This document shows, piece by piece, positions 55,817 to 64,000 of a stretch of DNA of 64,000 nt (positions within the stretch are counted from its first letter, which is position 1; each line of letters begins with the position of its first letter). Below the pieces are notes generated by a model that saw only the letters and a program-made list of their open reading frames with translations, was not told the origin of the DNA and did no database searches. The position numbers and the translations under genes are program-made. Source of the stretch: Enteractinococcus coprophilus (lineage in GTDB: Bacteria; Actinomycetota; Actinomycetes; Actinomycetales; Micrococcaceae); NCBI RefSeq assembly GCF_006716305.1, contig NZ_VFOU01000001.1, positions 248,001-312,000 on the forward strand, given 5' to 3'.

Positions 55817-57262
55817 TCATCCTTTTCGTCTCGTGCCGGCCTTTTGCCTCGGCAGCAATTTGCGGAACCAGGATCTCCGCGGAGCTGTTCGATTTTCTTC
55901 ACCATAGGCGTATGCGTAGGCGCCATAGCCGTTCAGACTAGCGCCTTTGGCCGGCAACATGGTTGCAATAATGCCCCGTAGTGGAACATGCGCGGTATCA
56001 AGCGAAGTGATCGCGCCTTCGAGGGCTCGTTTCTTGGTGATACCTGCTGCCGCCACAAAGATCATGCCCTGGGTTTTTGCTCCGACGACGACCGCGTCGG
56101 TCACAAGCAGCACGGGTGGGGCATCCAGAATTACCATATCGACCTGTTGCTCAAGTTGAGCCAGCAGCTGGTCCATCATCGACGAGCCCAATAGTTCCGA
56201 GGGGTTTGGTGGAATCTGGCCTGCGGGTAAGACATATAGTTGGGTCTGACCCCAGCGCTGCATGACGTCGGCTGCTTCAACACGACCAATCAGCACGTCG
56301 GTCAGTCCTACAGAGCCTTCAACGCCCATATATTCTGCGACGCGTGGTCTGCGAAGGTCACAGTCCACCAGGGCAAGCTTCATTCCGGTCTCGGCCAGGG
56401 CCAGGGCCAGATTCGCAGCAGTCGTAGATTTACCTTCTCCGGGCCCGGCACTTGATATGACAAACGTCTTAGGGCCCTCCCCCACCGCCAAGAATTGGAC
56501 GTTAGTCCGCAAGGTCCGAAACGACTCCGCGCGAGGGCTCTTGGGATCCAGGTGAACGATCAGTGGTTTCTTAGCGGCTTTGGAATCATGCGCGATCCGT
56601 CCAAGAATTGGTGCTGCACTGATTTGTTCGATGTCGTCTGTCGTACGAATCCGCGTGTCCAGGACTGTTCGAAGCAGTGCGATGCCAACACCCACTGCCA
56701 TTCCGAGCATACATCCCAGGACCAGGTTCGTCTGTGGTCGTGGGCTCACCGGTGCAGTAGGCTCGGTAGCCGGTTGCACGACGGTGATTTGTACCGGACT
56801 GGTGGCATCGTCGTCATGCGGTGGTTCCAGCTCTTCTTCGACCAGAGTTCGCGTTTGCACACCGACCTCGTTGGCAATCGCAACGGCCCGCATCGGATTT
56901 TCATCAAGCACAGAGATGTTAATGAGAGTCGAGTCGGCCGGAGCGGAGACCGTGATTTGGTCAGCAAGCTGGCGCGGCGACACGTCGAGGTTGAGCTCTT
57001 CGGCAAGTGGTACCAACACGCTTTTGGTGGTAGCTAATTCAACGAAGGTAGCCATACTTTGACGCGCAAAGTTAGAACCCTGGAGTAAGTCGCTAGAGGC
57101 TTGAGAGTCGGTACGAACTGACACATAGAGTTTTGCCTCGGCTTCATAGATCGGAGTGGTGAGCTGAGTTACGACGAAGCCGGCGCCTGTTCCGAGAATC
57201 GTGGTAACCACGATAAGTACCCAATGGGTATACAGGATCCGTAAATAGTCGCCTAATTCCAC
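55817..57262 (-). CDS. Polysaccharide co-polymerase/tyrosine autokinase (Wzz-BY-kinase)
   Basis: A 481-residue two-part protein. The Wzz half (1-225) has two transmembrane helices (near 10-30 and about 170-190) around an external chain-length domain. The BY-kinase half has Walker A SAGPGEGKSTTAANLALAL, Walker A-prime LALVDCDLRRPR and Walker B VDMVILDAPPVLL. The C-terminus has the tyrosine cluster GYGAYAYAYGEE, the autophosphorylation site. Such proteins set chain length and drive export of exopolysaccharide. GTG 57262 chosen with GGAGG upstream. Partner phosphatase gene follows. Confidence 0.9.
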   Translation of the reverse strand: MELGDYLRILYTHWVLIVVTTILGTGAGFVVTQLTTPIYEAEAKLYVSVRTDSQASSDLLQGSNFARQSMATFVELATTKSVLVPLAEELNLDVSPRQLADQITVSAPADSTLINISVLDENPMRAVAIANEVGVQTRTLVEEELEPPHDDDATSPVQITVVQPATEPTAPVSPRPQTNLVLGCMLGMAVGVGIALLRTVLDTRIRTTDDIEQISAAPILGRIAHDSKAAKKPLIVHLDPKSPRAESFRTLRTNVQFLAVGEGPKTFVISSAGPGEGKSTTAANLALALAETGMKLALVDCDLRRPRVAEYMGVEGSVGLTDVLIGRVEAADVMQRWGQTQLYVLPAGQIPPNPSELLGSSMMDQLLAQLEQQVDMVILDAPPVLLVTDAVVVGAKTQGMIFVAAAGITKKRALEGAITSLDTAHVPLRGIIATMLPAKGASLNGYGAYAYAYGEENRTAPRRSWFRKLLPRQKAGTRRKG

Positions 57263-57558
57263 CAGGCACCCTCCAGGTCGCACTGCGCACGTTCACAATG
57301 GTTGAGTAATTCCTCCTGTATCAGCTTACCCAGTAGAGCTAGCCCCATTGCCAAAGCACTCAAGAACTAGAACCTACGTACTCTTCTCCATGCTCACCAT
57401 GGTAGAAGCTTCACAGACTCATTTGGAACATTTCAATTAGCGATTATTGTATTTCAATCACAGGTAATTGAACACTGATCATCACCGACCAGGACGACGA
57501 ATTGCTTGCACAGGGAACACCTCACCACAACTGCTCTACGCAGTTCCGCCAGTGATCA

Positions 57559-58182
57559 TCAGCACCGCGTTGTCGTTTCCCATGCCGCCTTCAGAAACGC
57601 CGCATTTTCATAGACCACGTGCCAGGCCCACTCAGAGATGTTCAGATCACGCTCAGAAAAGACGATATTGATCTCCACGTCACCATCTAAGCACTGGTCA
57701 TAAATGTACCGGGTTCTGAAAGCGTGGAACGGGTCGGTCACCACGGTCAGAGAGTCCCAGGAGTTGTCTTTGACCAGGTCTGAGATGGCGAGCGCTTCCC
57801 CAAGGGTTGAATCCTCCTCCGGTGTGAAACACAGGATGTCGGGTTCTTCGCTGGGTTCACAATAATTCGACAGCGGAACCATACCGTCGGTAGGAGCTGC
57901 AATGTGATTCATCGGATCGTGCGCAAAATACGAAATGACTAGGGTATCGGCAATACCTTCAGCAATGAGCTGCTGAGCCATCGGCAGGCGGCTCTCTTGC
58001 GGAGCGAGACTCACCACGACGTCACGTGGCGAGTCTAGGTCGCCTTGCCTTGGTGCCACGATATTCACGCTTACATAAACCAACCAGCCAATAATGACGA
58101 CAACTGTCACACCACCTACGACCTTCCACCATCGCGCTCGCCTTCTGGGGTTTCCTGCCGTTCGCTCGGGTGTTGACGTCAT
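57559..58182 (-). CDS. YdcF/DUF218 family membrane protein
   Basis: A 207-residue membrane-anchored protein with one N-terminal helix (VVGGVTVVVIIGWLVYVSV). The DUF218 fold shows QQLIAEGIADTLVISYF, EDSTLGEALAISDLVKDNSW and the TDPFHAFRTRYIYDQC signature. Family members are proposed to bind nucleotides or sugar-lipids; a role in envelope polysaccharide is suggested by the context. It is divergent from the plus-strand glycosyltransferase. Confidence 0.83.
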   Translation of the reverse strand: MTSTPERTAGNPRRRARWWKVVGGVTVVVIIGWLVYVSVNIVAPRQGDLDSPRDVVVSLAPQESRLPMAQQLIAEGIADTLVISYFAHDPMNHIAAPTDGMVPLSNYCEPSEEPDILCFTPEEDSTLGEALAISDLVKDNSWDSLTVVTDPFHAFRTRYIYDQCLDGDVEINIVFSERDLNISEWAWHVVYENAAFLKAAWETTTRC

Positions 58183-58464
58183 GACTGCTCATTTCAGGTG
58201 TGCGATTGAGGAGACACACATGAAGTTGACTCCACGCGTGTCATCTTGGTGACTTGAGACATAGCCAATTCTAGCCGCTATGGTGTCACCCGTCACTGAT
58301 TTCTGCCAGCTATGGCGCACTATTTCAAGACGTTCAGCAATCAGTATCTGACGGAATATGCTGCCTTGAGTGTAGGCTGAAAGCACGTTTTCATGCTGCC
58401 CACCACGGTGGGCAACTGTCGTTTCTTCGGTGGTTAAGTTCGCTGGTCGTCAGAAGGGCAACTG

Positions 58465-59583
58465 ATGAAAGAGATAGTATTCTGGCAAGAGGCCCTGTCA
58501 ATCCATCGTGCTCCGGTGATACGGGAGCTGTCCCGGTTAGCAGGACTACGTGTCAGCGCCGTGTCATTCAACGCTGTCTCGAGCGCTCGGCAAGCTATGG
58601 GATGGGACACCCCAGATTATGGCCAGGCCCACCTAGAAATATTTGATCCCAGCCACTGGCAGCGCGCTGCGGAGGCTTACCGTAATGCTGATGTACACGT
58701 GTTTGCTGGCTTCGGTGCTTGGCCAGGCCTGCGTGAAGTCCAGGCTCATCTGGCCCCCATCTCGGATGCCATGATGTTTGTACTCACTGAGCCGTGGGAC
58801 GATCGTGGATTCAAAGGTTTCCTGCGGCTGCTCCGTGCCGGTCGACGTGTCAAGCGACTCGGCCCGCATCTGTCAGGTGTCCTGCCGTGCGGTCCTCGCG
58901 CTAAACAACAACTCCAAAGTTTTCGGCCGCTACGGTCCACCCCGATCTACGATTTTGGGTACTTCGTCGATGCATCCGCTCCGGTAACCCAGTCGCCAGC
59001 TGACAGCCAGCGGCTTATCTTCGTGGGAGCCCTCGCCGAGTGGAAACGTCCCCTCTTGTTAATCCGCGTTCTAGCCAGGTTGCAGCACCTGAGCTGGCAT
59101 TTAGATATGTACGGGCAGGGTGCTCAGTCCTCCGAAGTACACCGCGAAATTGAGCTGCATAGTCTAGAAGGTCGTATTCATGTCCATGACTACCGGCCGT
59201 ATCACGCAATCCGTGAAGAAATTGCCGCCAGTGATCTTCTCATTCTTCCCAGCGCCCATGATGGTTGGGGCGCGGTCATCAACGAAGCACTCATGGACGG
59301 CACTCGGGTCGTTGTGAGTGATGCCGCAGGCGCCAGTGACCTAGTCACCCACGAAATGCTCGGCGGTCGTTTTCGATCTGGAGACCGTTCAAGTCTAGAA
59401 GACGCATTACGTTCAGCCCTTGCATTCCACCACGATCATCAAACATGCAGTGCCATCAGGACATGGGCTGACAAGACCATATCGCCTACCGCAGCGGCTG
59501 AATACCTGAAAACGATCCTTCTGACGTTGCCCAAACCAGTAACAGCCCCTTGGAAAGAAATCGCCCCTTCATTAGGTGACTAG
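58465..59583 (+). CDS. Glycosyltransferase family 4
   Basis: A 372-residue retaining transferase of the GT-B fold. The C-terminal nucleotide-sugar domain shows RLIFVGALAEWKRPLLLIRVL and the EX7E element LPSAHDGWGAVINEALMDG, followed by a DAAGASDLV loop. The N-terminal acceptor domain opens KEIVFWQEALSIHRAPVI, as in several exopolysaccharide transferases. It is on the opposite strand to its neighbours and convergent with the flippase gene (27 bases apart). Confidence 0.87.
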   Translation: MKEIVFWQEALSIHRAPVIRELSRLAGLRVSAVSFNAVSSARQAMGWDTPDYGQAHLEIFDPSHWQRAAEAYRNADVHVFAGFGAWPGLREVQAHLAPISDAMMFVLTEPWDDRGFKGFLRLLRAGRRVKRLGPHLSGVLPCGPRAKQQLQSFRPLRSTPIYDFGYFVDASAPVTQSPADSQRLIFVGALAEWKRPLLLIRVLARLQHLSWHLDMYGQGAQSSEVHREIELHSLEGRIHVHDYRPYHAIREEIAASDLLILPSAHDGWGAVINEALMDGTRVVVSDAAGASDLVTHEMLGGRFRSGDRSSLEDALRSALAFHHDHQTCSAIRTWADKTISPTAAAEYLKTILLTLPKPVTAPWKEIAPSLGD

Positions 59584-59610
59584 TATCGAACCCCTCTTGC
59601 TCGAGAATGT

Positions 59611-61011
59611 CTAGTCTTGTAACCGTTGTTCTGGTTCTGGCTGCATGGTGCGAGCCTTCGGGTTTCTTGACGCCCCTAAATACCCGGCTTTCTTCAGGGC
59701 ACGGGTTTGCGCCAGCACGAGCGGAATCATGACGAGTGCGTGGGCTATGACAATGGCTGCCCAGGTGTTGATGCTCAGGGACAGTATGTAGGCCAGTGGA
59801 ATTTTCATGATAGCGGCAACGGGCATCCACACCATCTGTGGTCGCAATGCGCCGGTCCCATTGGCAATGGTGGTTCCGGCATACATAAACAATTGCACTC
59901 CGACGAGTAAAACGAATGCTAGTGCCTGCCACCAAACCACAACGATCTCACCGGGACCCAGCCAGAGATTAAAAATACTTTGCAACAGCGGGACTAGGAC
60001 AAGTCCCATCAAGGTCGCGCCCGCAGCAATCAGATAGAGGGTCCTGGCTGCGTTACCGATCCAGCTCTTCTTACCTTCGGCCGCAGCCGATGTGACGGCT
60101 GACCAGAATGGTTGGGTTAGCAATTGAAAAGCCATCGTCACTACCGTGAACACACGTAAATGCACCTGATAATCTACGACATCTGCACTACTAAACACGG
60201 TGGTGATCAGGATTTGGTCCGTTGACTGTACAACCAACAAGGCCAGCTGCACGGCGAAAAACCCGAGGCCTAATCCGCCAACACGGCGCATCGCCGTCAG
60301 AGAGGTTTTCCAACGCGGGTGCATCCCCGGGATGATAAATGAGAACAGCCCGATGTGTACGACCAGCAGCGGAGCGACTGTGGCCACAAAGAATATGCTA
60401 GCGAGTCGCAACAAGTCGGTTTCGGTATTGCCGGTGCCACCGAACAATAAAAAGATCAGAATGATGGTCGATGTTGCTAAGGCCGGGGTGTGCGCAATGA
60501 CCATTCGTTGCAGCCCGTATAAGATCGAAATCGCATTTCGCAAAAACAGCTGCACACAGACTGTCCCCAGGACGATCACTAGCGTGAGTTCAAGAACTTC
60601 GGTTCCTACATTAGTATTCTCTAGGTCAAAAATACGCTGCCAGTCAATGAGGTGAATAGTCAAATACCCCAACGCGGCAACGACAATCATGACAACGAAG
60701 GCCAGATGATACCCCGCTGAAATGAGCTCGCGAGCGCCGCCATGTTCTTTGTCAGACATCGCTTGTGCAACATTATTTCTCAGGCCGTTGCCAACGCCGA
60801 AATCGAAAAATGACAAGAAAGTCAAGAGGGATAAAACTGTAAACCAAGTGCCCAGGACCGCGCTATTTGAAAAGTAGCTCAAATATGCTGGCATCGCGGC
60901 AAGGCTCAGCAGAATCGCAACACCCCGAAGGACTGCTGTACCGGTGATGTTGCTCAGCAGAATCCGATTAGCTGACACGATTGCTGGGATCTTGTCCAAA
61001 AGCCGCCTCAT
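59611..61011 (-). CDS. Wzx-type polysaccharide flippase
   Basis: A 466-residue membrane protein with about twelve to fourteen hydrophobic segments of the MOP superfamily (Wzx/oligosaccharide flippase). It starts VSANRILLSNITGTAVLRGVAILLSL, with FFDFGVGNGLRNNVAQAMSD near residue 70, typical of the group. It flips undecaprenyl-linked repeat units across the membrane. The ATG overlaps the stop of the polymerase gene by 4 bases, so they are coupled. Confidence 0.85.
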   Translation of the reverse strand: MRRLLDKIPAIVSANRILLSNITGTAVLRGVAILLSLAAMPAYLSYFSNSAVLGTWFTVLSLLTFLSFFDFGVGNGLRNNVAQAMSDKEHGGARELISAGYHLAFVVMIVVAALGYLTIHLIDWQRIFDLENTNVGTEVLELTLVIVLGTVCVQLFLRNAISILYGLQRMVIAHTPALATSTIILIFLLFGGTGNTETDLLRLASIFFVATVAPLLVVHIGLFSFIIPGMHPRWKTSLTAMRRVGGLGLGFFAVQLALLVVQSTDQILITTVFSSADVVDYQVHLRVFTVVTMAFQLLTQPFWSAVTSAAAEGKKSWIGNAARTLYLIAAGATLMGLVLVPLLQSIFNLWLGPGEIVVVWWQALAFVLLVGVQLFMYAGTTIANGTGALRPQMVWMPVAAIMKIPLAYILSLSINTWAAIVIAHALVMIPLVLAQTRALKKAGYLGASRNPKARTMQPEPEQRLQD

Positions 61012-62309
61012 ACTTGCGCCACCTTCCCGACAAGATTCTGGAACTTATCCGGGGTCCGCATCCTCGACAGGAAGTAGAACAAGAACACGAAGGTCACCAA
61101 AATCGCATTATGGGGCTCTTTATTCACGATGATCAAAAAACAGATCAGGATGATAACTCGCTCACTGAGACTGATACTCGTATCTAGTAGGACAGCGAAC
61201 CATCCCAAAGTGTATAGCAGTCCGACAATCCCCAAGGCAGCCAGAAAATACGTGCTGGTCGAGGTCTGCGCGGCAACACCTGAACTAGCCATCTGATCCC
61301 AGACTTCCTGGTTTGCGCCCTCAAAGCCCCAACCGATCAGTGGGGAATCACTAAAGATCTGAAAATTCAGATCTAACACTTTCATCCGTGATGAGCTCTG
61401 TAATGCTTCTTGTTCCAGTTTGCCAAAGAGCTCGGGATTAAAAGCGATGAGCCGGCGAATGATGGATTCAAGCTGAGTGTAGGCCGTCAGTGCGAGCAGT
61501 GAAATGAAAAAAGCAATGACTCCAGTGATGGTCGTACGTCGCCGGAATAAGGCCAGGGCCAGCGCGGGAATAACCAGCAAGAACCCCGCAGTCGACTGTG
61601 CAATCACAATTCCCAAGAGCAACGAAACAATGACCCATTTTCGTACCGGAGCTATCCTAAACGAGATCTCAGCTAATAACGCGATCACAATGAACGAGGC
61701 AAAAAGCCCAGGTTCCCAAAAGGGTCCCATGGATCTGTCGATCGGTAGACCATCCCACCCCAGCAATAAAAAGTAAATAACACCATTGTTGTATACCGCG
61801 CCGTTGTAGTTGATGACTTCATTGCCCACTAGCGGCAGTTCGAAGACGATAAACAGCAGCCAGGCGGCCAGAGCAATCAGCGAAAATACTGCCATTGCCC
61901 CACAAAACCAGTGCACGAAAATGTCAAAGGGTATGGCCTGTGAAAGCAGGTAGCCACACATGATCAATACCGGAACCTGCAACGTACCAGGCAATGATGC
62001 ATTGGACTGGAGCAAAGCACTCAAAAGTGCTGTCACAGACAACACCGCTGCGAATGCCAAAGGGAGCCAGTTGCTTCGGGTAACCAGCGGTTTGCCAGTC
62101 ATGACAAACCAGATGAACAAGACCCCGGTCAGCCCAAGCGATACATGCACGGTTCTGGGCAAGACGGGGGTAGTGGTCAGAGCGTAGCCACTGAGAATCA
62201 CAATGGTGGCGGTGAGGAATACACCAACAAGTATCGTCGTAAGACGTAAAATAGCGTCTGTTGGTGCTGTTTGCTGCTGGGGGCTGCTGAGCCGTTGCGT
62301 TTGATACAT
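61008..62309 (-). CDS. Wzy/O-antigen ligase-type membrane protein
   Basis: A 433-residue membrane protein with about eleven helices of the O-antigen polymerase/ligase superfamily. The long loop in the middle (QLESIIRRLIAFNPELFGKL and SSRMKVLDLNFQIFSDSPLIGWGFEGANQE) is the expected periplasmic segment with the GxG-E pattern of Wzy/WaaL. It polymerises repeat units after flipping. Order polymerase-flippase, with an upstream glycosyltransferase at 4 bases, fits a Wzy-dependent exopolysaccharide operon. Confidence 0.83.
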   Translation of the reverse strand: MYQTQRLSSPQQQTAPTDAILRLTTILVGVFLTATIVILSGYALTTTPVLPRTVHVSLGLTGVLFIWFVMTGKPLVTRSNWLPLAFAAVLSVTALLSALLQSNASLPGTLQVPVLIMCGYLLSQAIPFDIFVHWFCGAMAVFSLIALAAWLLFIVFELPLVGNEVINYNGAVYNNGVIYFLLLGWDGLPIDRSMGPFWEPGLFASFIVIALLAEISFRIAPVRKWVIVSLLLGIVIAQSTAGFLLVIPALALALFRRRTTITGVIAFFISLLALTAYTQLESIIRRLIAFNPELFGKLEQEALQSSSRMKVLDLNFQIFSDSPLIGWGFEGANQEVWDQMASSGVAAQTSTSTYFLAALGIVGLLYTLGWFAVLLDTSISLSERVIILICFLIIVNKEPHNAILVTFVFLFYFLSRMRTPDKFQNLVGKVAQV

Positions 62310-62312
62310 CGT

Positions 62313-63317
62313 TTACGTTCGCAACCAGTCACGTATTGACGAGGTGATGGATGTTTCGCCGTCTATTCTCAAAAGTTTGCCAAGGATGCGTCGCACGGCA
62401 GTTTTCATACGTGCAGATGCGGGTAGCAGGATGATCTTCGCGATTTTCTGCTCGTAGTCTCGATCAGGTTCAATCTTTGGGGGATGTTGCAACGGAAAAT
62501 CCAGAGCAATTGAGTCCATACCGCAAAATCGCCGTGTCATCTCGAGTTGCAAGGACGTGCCACCGTGCTCTGCATATTCATCAGCCCCAATATTCCGTAT
62601 TTGATTGCGTCCCGGTGAGATTCCTAGCAGGTTATGTTTCCGCAGCGTCCAGGCCATGTGATAGTCCCAGGAAATAAACTGCTGTCCCTGGTTGAAACGT
62701 TGACGTTCGGCTTGGATACTCCGCAATTGTTGTTGGAAAAGCCCTTTGTTCTCATATCGGGACCGTACCGTGGAGATGGTGTCGGGGTCTTCTACTGAAG
62801 CCAAATCGACGTCGTAATAATGATTGAATTTCTTGCCCCAAGATGCCCAGCCGCAGGGCAACAGATGCCGGGTAAACATGTAGCTGGCGGCATTTGCAGG
62901 CTCAAAGCTTTCCAAGTAATTCGTGCCACAAATCCATAGGACTTCTGGGGTGTGCTCGTATTTATGGAGGAGCTCACGACAATAATCGAAAAACGTTACT
63001 TCAGGGACATTGTCGTCCTCGAGAAAAATCGCGCATGGTTCTCGTTCGAAGACCCATTGTGCGCCCATACCAATATTTTCAAAAACGCCCCGGTTTTCTT
63101 GGGCATAATGCTTGATGACTTCGCAGTCCCAGTCAATGGCGGCTTCAACTGCTGACCGCACCTCAGCGACTAATGAACGTTCTTCATAGTTTCGTCCTGC
63201 ATCTGAGAGTAAGTACAGCCGTCGTGGGGCGCGCATGCGCACTCGGTCCAGCACTTGTAATGCTGACTCTTTACGCCTGAACAGGAAGAGTACGACGGGG
63301 ATGTCAAACGCGTCCAT
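62313..63317 (-). CDS. Glycosyltransferase with EDDN motif (GT2/GNT-I-like)
   Basis: About 334 residues of a GT-A type transferase. The opening IPVVLFLFRRKESALQVLDRV is typical of HlpA-like or GNT-I-like enzymes. The metal motif EDDN occurs in FLEDDNVPEV (about residue 112). Then WICGTNYL and the region WASWGKKFNHYYDVD follow, as in related capsule enzymes. I chose ATG 63317 with AAGGAA upstream; it overlaps the GT4 gene by 14 bases. Acceptor and donor sugars unknown. Confidence 0.83.
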   Translation of the reverse strand: MDAFDIPVVLFLFRRKESALQVLDRVRMRAPRRLYLLSDAGRNYEERSLVAEVRSAVEAAIDWDCEVIKHYAQENRGVFENIGMGAQWVFEREPCAIFLEDDNVPEVTFFDYCRELLHKYEHTPEVLWICGTNYLESFEPANAASYMFTRHLLPCGWASWGKKFNHYYDVDLASVEDPDTISTVRSRYENKGLFQQQLRSIQAERQRFNQGQQFISWDYHMAWTLRKHNLLGISPGRNQIRNIGADEYAEHGGTSLQLEMTRRFCGMDSIALDFPLQHPPKIEPDRDYEQKIAKIILLPASARMKTAVRRILGKLLRIDGETSITSSIRDWLRT

Positions 63318-64000
63318 AGCGTTCCTTACGTTGAGTTGTAACGGCATCGATCATGCGAAGAATCTTTTTGGTTTGCACCTCAGGGTTCTTCTGTTCCTGT
63401 ACGAAGGTTCGTGCTCGGTGCCCGAAATCGCGTCGTTGTGCTGGAGACTGTGCCAGGACTTGTTGGATCGTCTTGGCCAACGACGCGATGTCATTTTCTG
63501 GAACGATAAAGAGATGCTCCCGGTATTCCGCTGGCATACCATCGAGATCGTAGGCAACCGTAGGAGTGCCGCTGACCATGTATTCCATCAGTTTCGACGG
63601 AAACGAATACTTGACATATTCCTCCGTGTTTTGGCGAGGATTCACCAAGACTGTGGCTTGCCGTTGCAATGCAACGACCTCCTTGTGAGGCAACAGACCT
63701 TGATAGATGATCCGTTGGTCAGAGGTGGCGTATTCTTCAATCGCCTGGACGGCATCTCCGACACCGCATAGCACCAGTCGTAATGATGGGTCGGTGAGTG
63801 TGCTGAATGCTTGAACCAATTCCAACACTCCGAAGGCTGCGTTGAGGCCACCGGTGTAGACAATCATGGTGTCTGAGCTAGCGGGTGACTCCGTGGAGCT
63901 TTGGTCGAGATCAGGTGCATCAGACGGTGGGGCGATCCCCTCGATGACGACATGGGGCTTGGTAAATCCCATGTAGGAAACCATGGGTTCGGTCAAGACC
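63304..64000 (-). CDS. Glycosyltransferase family 4, truncated by the window edge
   Basis: The C-terminal domain of a GT4-type enzyme, running off the right edge. Visible are VVIEGIAPPSDAPDLDQ, the donor-domain opening TMIVYTGGLNAAFGVLELVQA, RIIYQGLLPHKEVVALQRQA and the acidic motif region KYSFPSKLMEYMVSGTPTVAYD. The N-terminal acceptor domain lies outside the window. It is the first visible gene of the minus-strand polysaccharide operon and overlaps the next transferase gene by 14 bases. Confidence 0.83.
   Translation of the reverse strand, partial: VLTEPMVSYMGFTKPHVVIEGIAPPSDAPDLDQSSTESPASSDTMIVYTGGLNAAFGVLELVQAFSTLTDPSLRLVLCGVGDAVQAIEEYATSDQRIIYQGLLPHKEVVALQRQATVLVNPRQNTEEYVKYSFPSKLMEYMVSGTPTVAYDLDGMPAEYREHLFIVPENDIASLAKTIQQVLAQSPAQRRDFGHRARTFVQEQKNPEVQTKKILRMIDAVTTQRKERYGRV

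Overview
The window looks like a chromosomal stretch of an actinobacterium, most likely a Micrococcales/Micrococcaceae-type organism of moderate GC. Signs are the actinobacterial style of the proteins (Septum_form-type lipoprotein, LAxTG-type wall anchor, DesK/NarL two-component pair, BY-kinase with fused Wzz domain, ectABC), many GTG/TTG starts with good Shine-Dalgarno sequences, and closest remembered similarity to Micrococcaceae proteins. The genus cannot be fixed from the sequence alone. I see no tRNA, rRNA, intact IS element, prophage or CRISPR array.

Region 1 (0.5-10 kb, all minus strand) is a nitrogen/one-carbon locus: a type III glutamine synthetase-like gene (glnT/gmaS type), an Rh-type ammonium channel, and the split glutamate-synthase modules glxB, glxC and glxD. 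A terminator-like hairpin follows, then a second type III synthetase-like gene and a membrane-anchored FMN glutamate-synthase-like protein. This is the gene set known from the gamma-glutamylmethylamide/N-methylglutamate route of methylamine use (GmaS + MgsABC), or from the glx genes of rhizobia. A sarcosine-oxidase-type soxB-soxD-soxA operon, with the gamma subunit fused to alpha, lies at 26-31 kb and could supply the dehydrogenase step (MgdABCD type) or act on sarcosine.

Region 2 (10-18.5 kb) begins with about 1.3 kb of gene-poor, decayed DNA and then carries aromatic-compound genes: catechol 1,2-dioxygenase, an AAA+ ATPase, an ABM-type monooxygenase, a PIG-L deacetylase, and an aldehyde dehydrogenase-LigM operon. 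LigM is a tetrahydrofolate-dependent aryl O-demethylase, so this region also feeds the folate C1 pool.

Region 3 (18.6-26 kb) is mixed: SurA-like lipoprotein, SseB-like protein, MFS transporter, M20 amidohydrolase with a frameshifted small membrane ORF, a remnant of an NMT1/SsuA-type binding protein, DUF2218, DUF1801 and a secreted thermonuclease with a long coiled coil. Region 4 (31-53.6 kb) is housekeeping and accessory: DUF3237; a histidine kinase-response regulator-DUF4097 operon; TDT transporter; alanine dehydrogenase; TRIC channel; a lipoprotein; ectABC for the osmolyte ectoine; a large wall-anchored metallophosphoesterase; DedA; Smr; three DHFR/RibD-like reductases; YitT-like and MFS membrane proteins; a lipoate ligase-like protein; and a PQQ-type sugar dehydrogenase lipoprotein.

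Region 5 (53.6-64 kb) is the start of an exopolysaccharide locus: PLP decarboxylase, low-molecular-weight tyrosine phosphatase, Wzz/BY-kinase, YdcF, two GT4 glycosyltransferases, a Wzx-type flippase, a Wzy-type polymerase and a glycosyltransferase with an EDD motif. The locus runs off the right edge. Several gene ends carry strong hairpins, which are listed as terminators.
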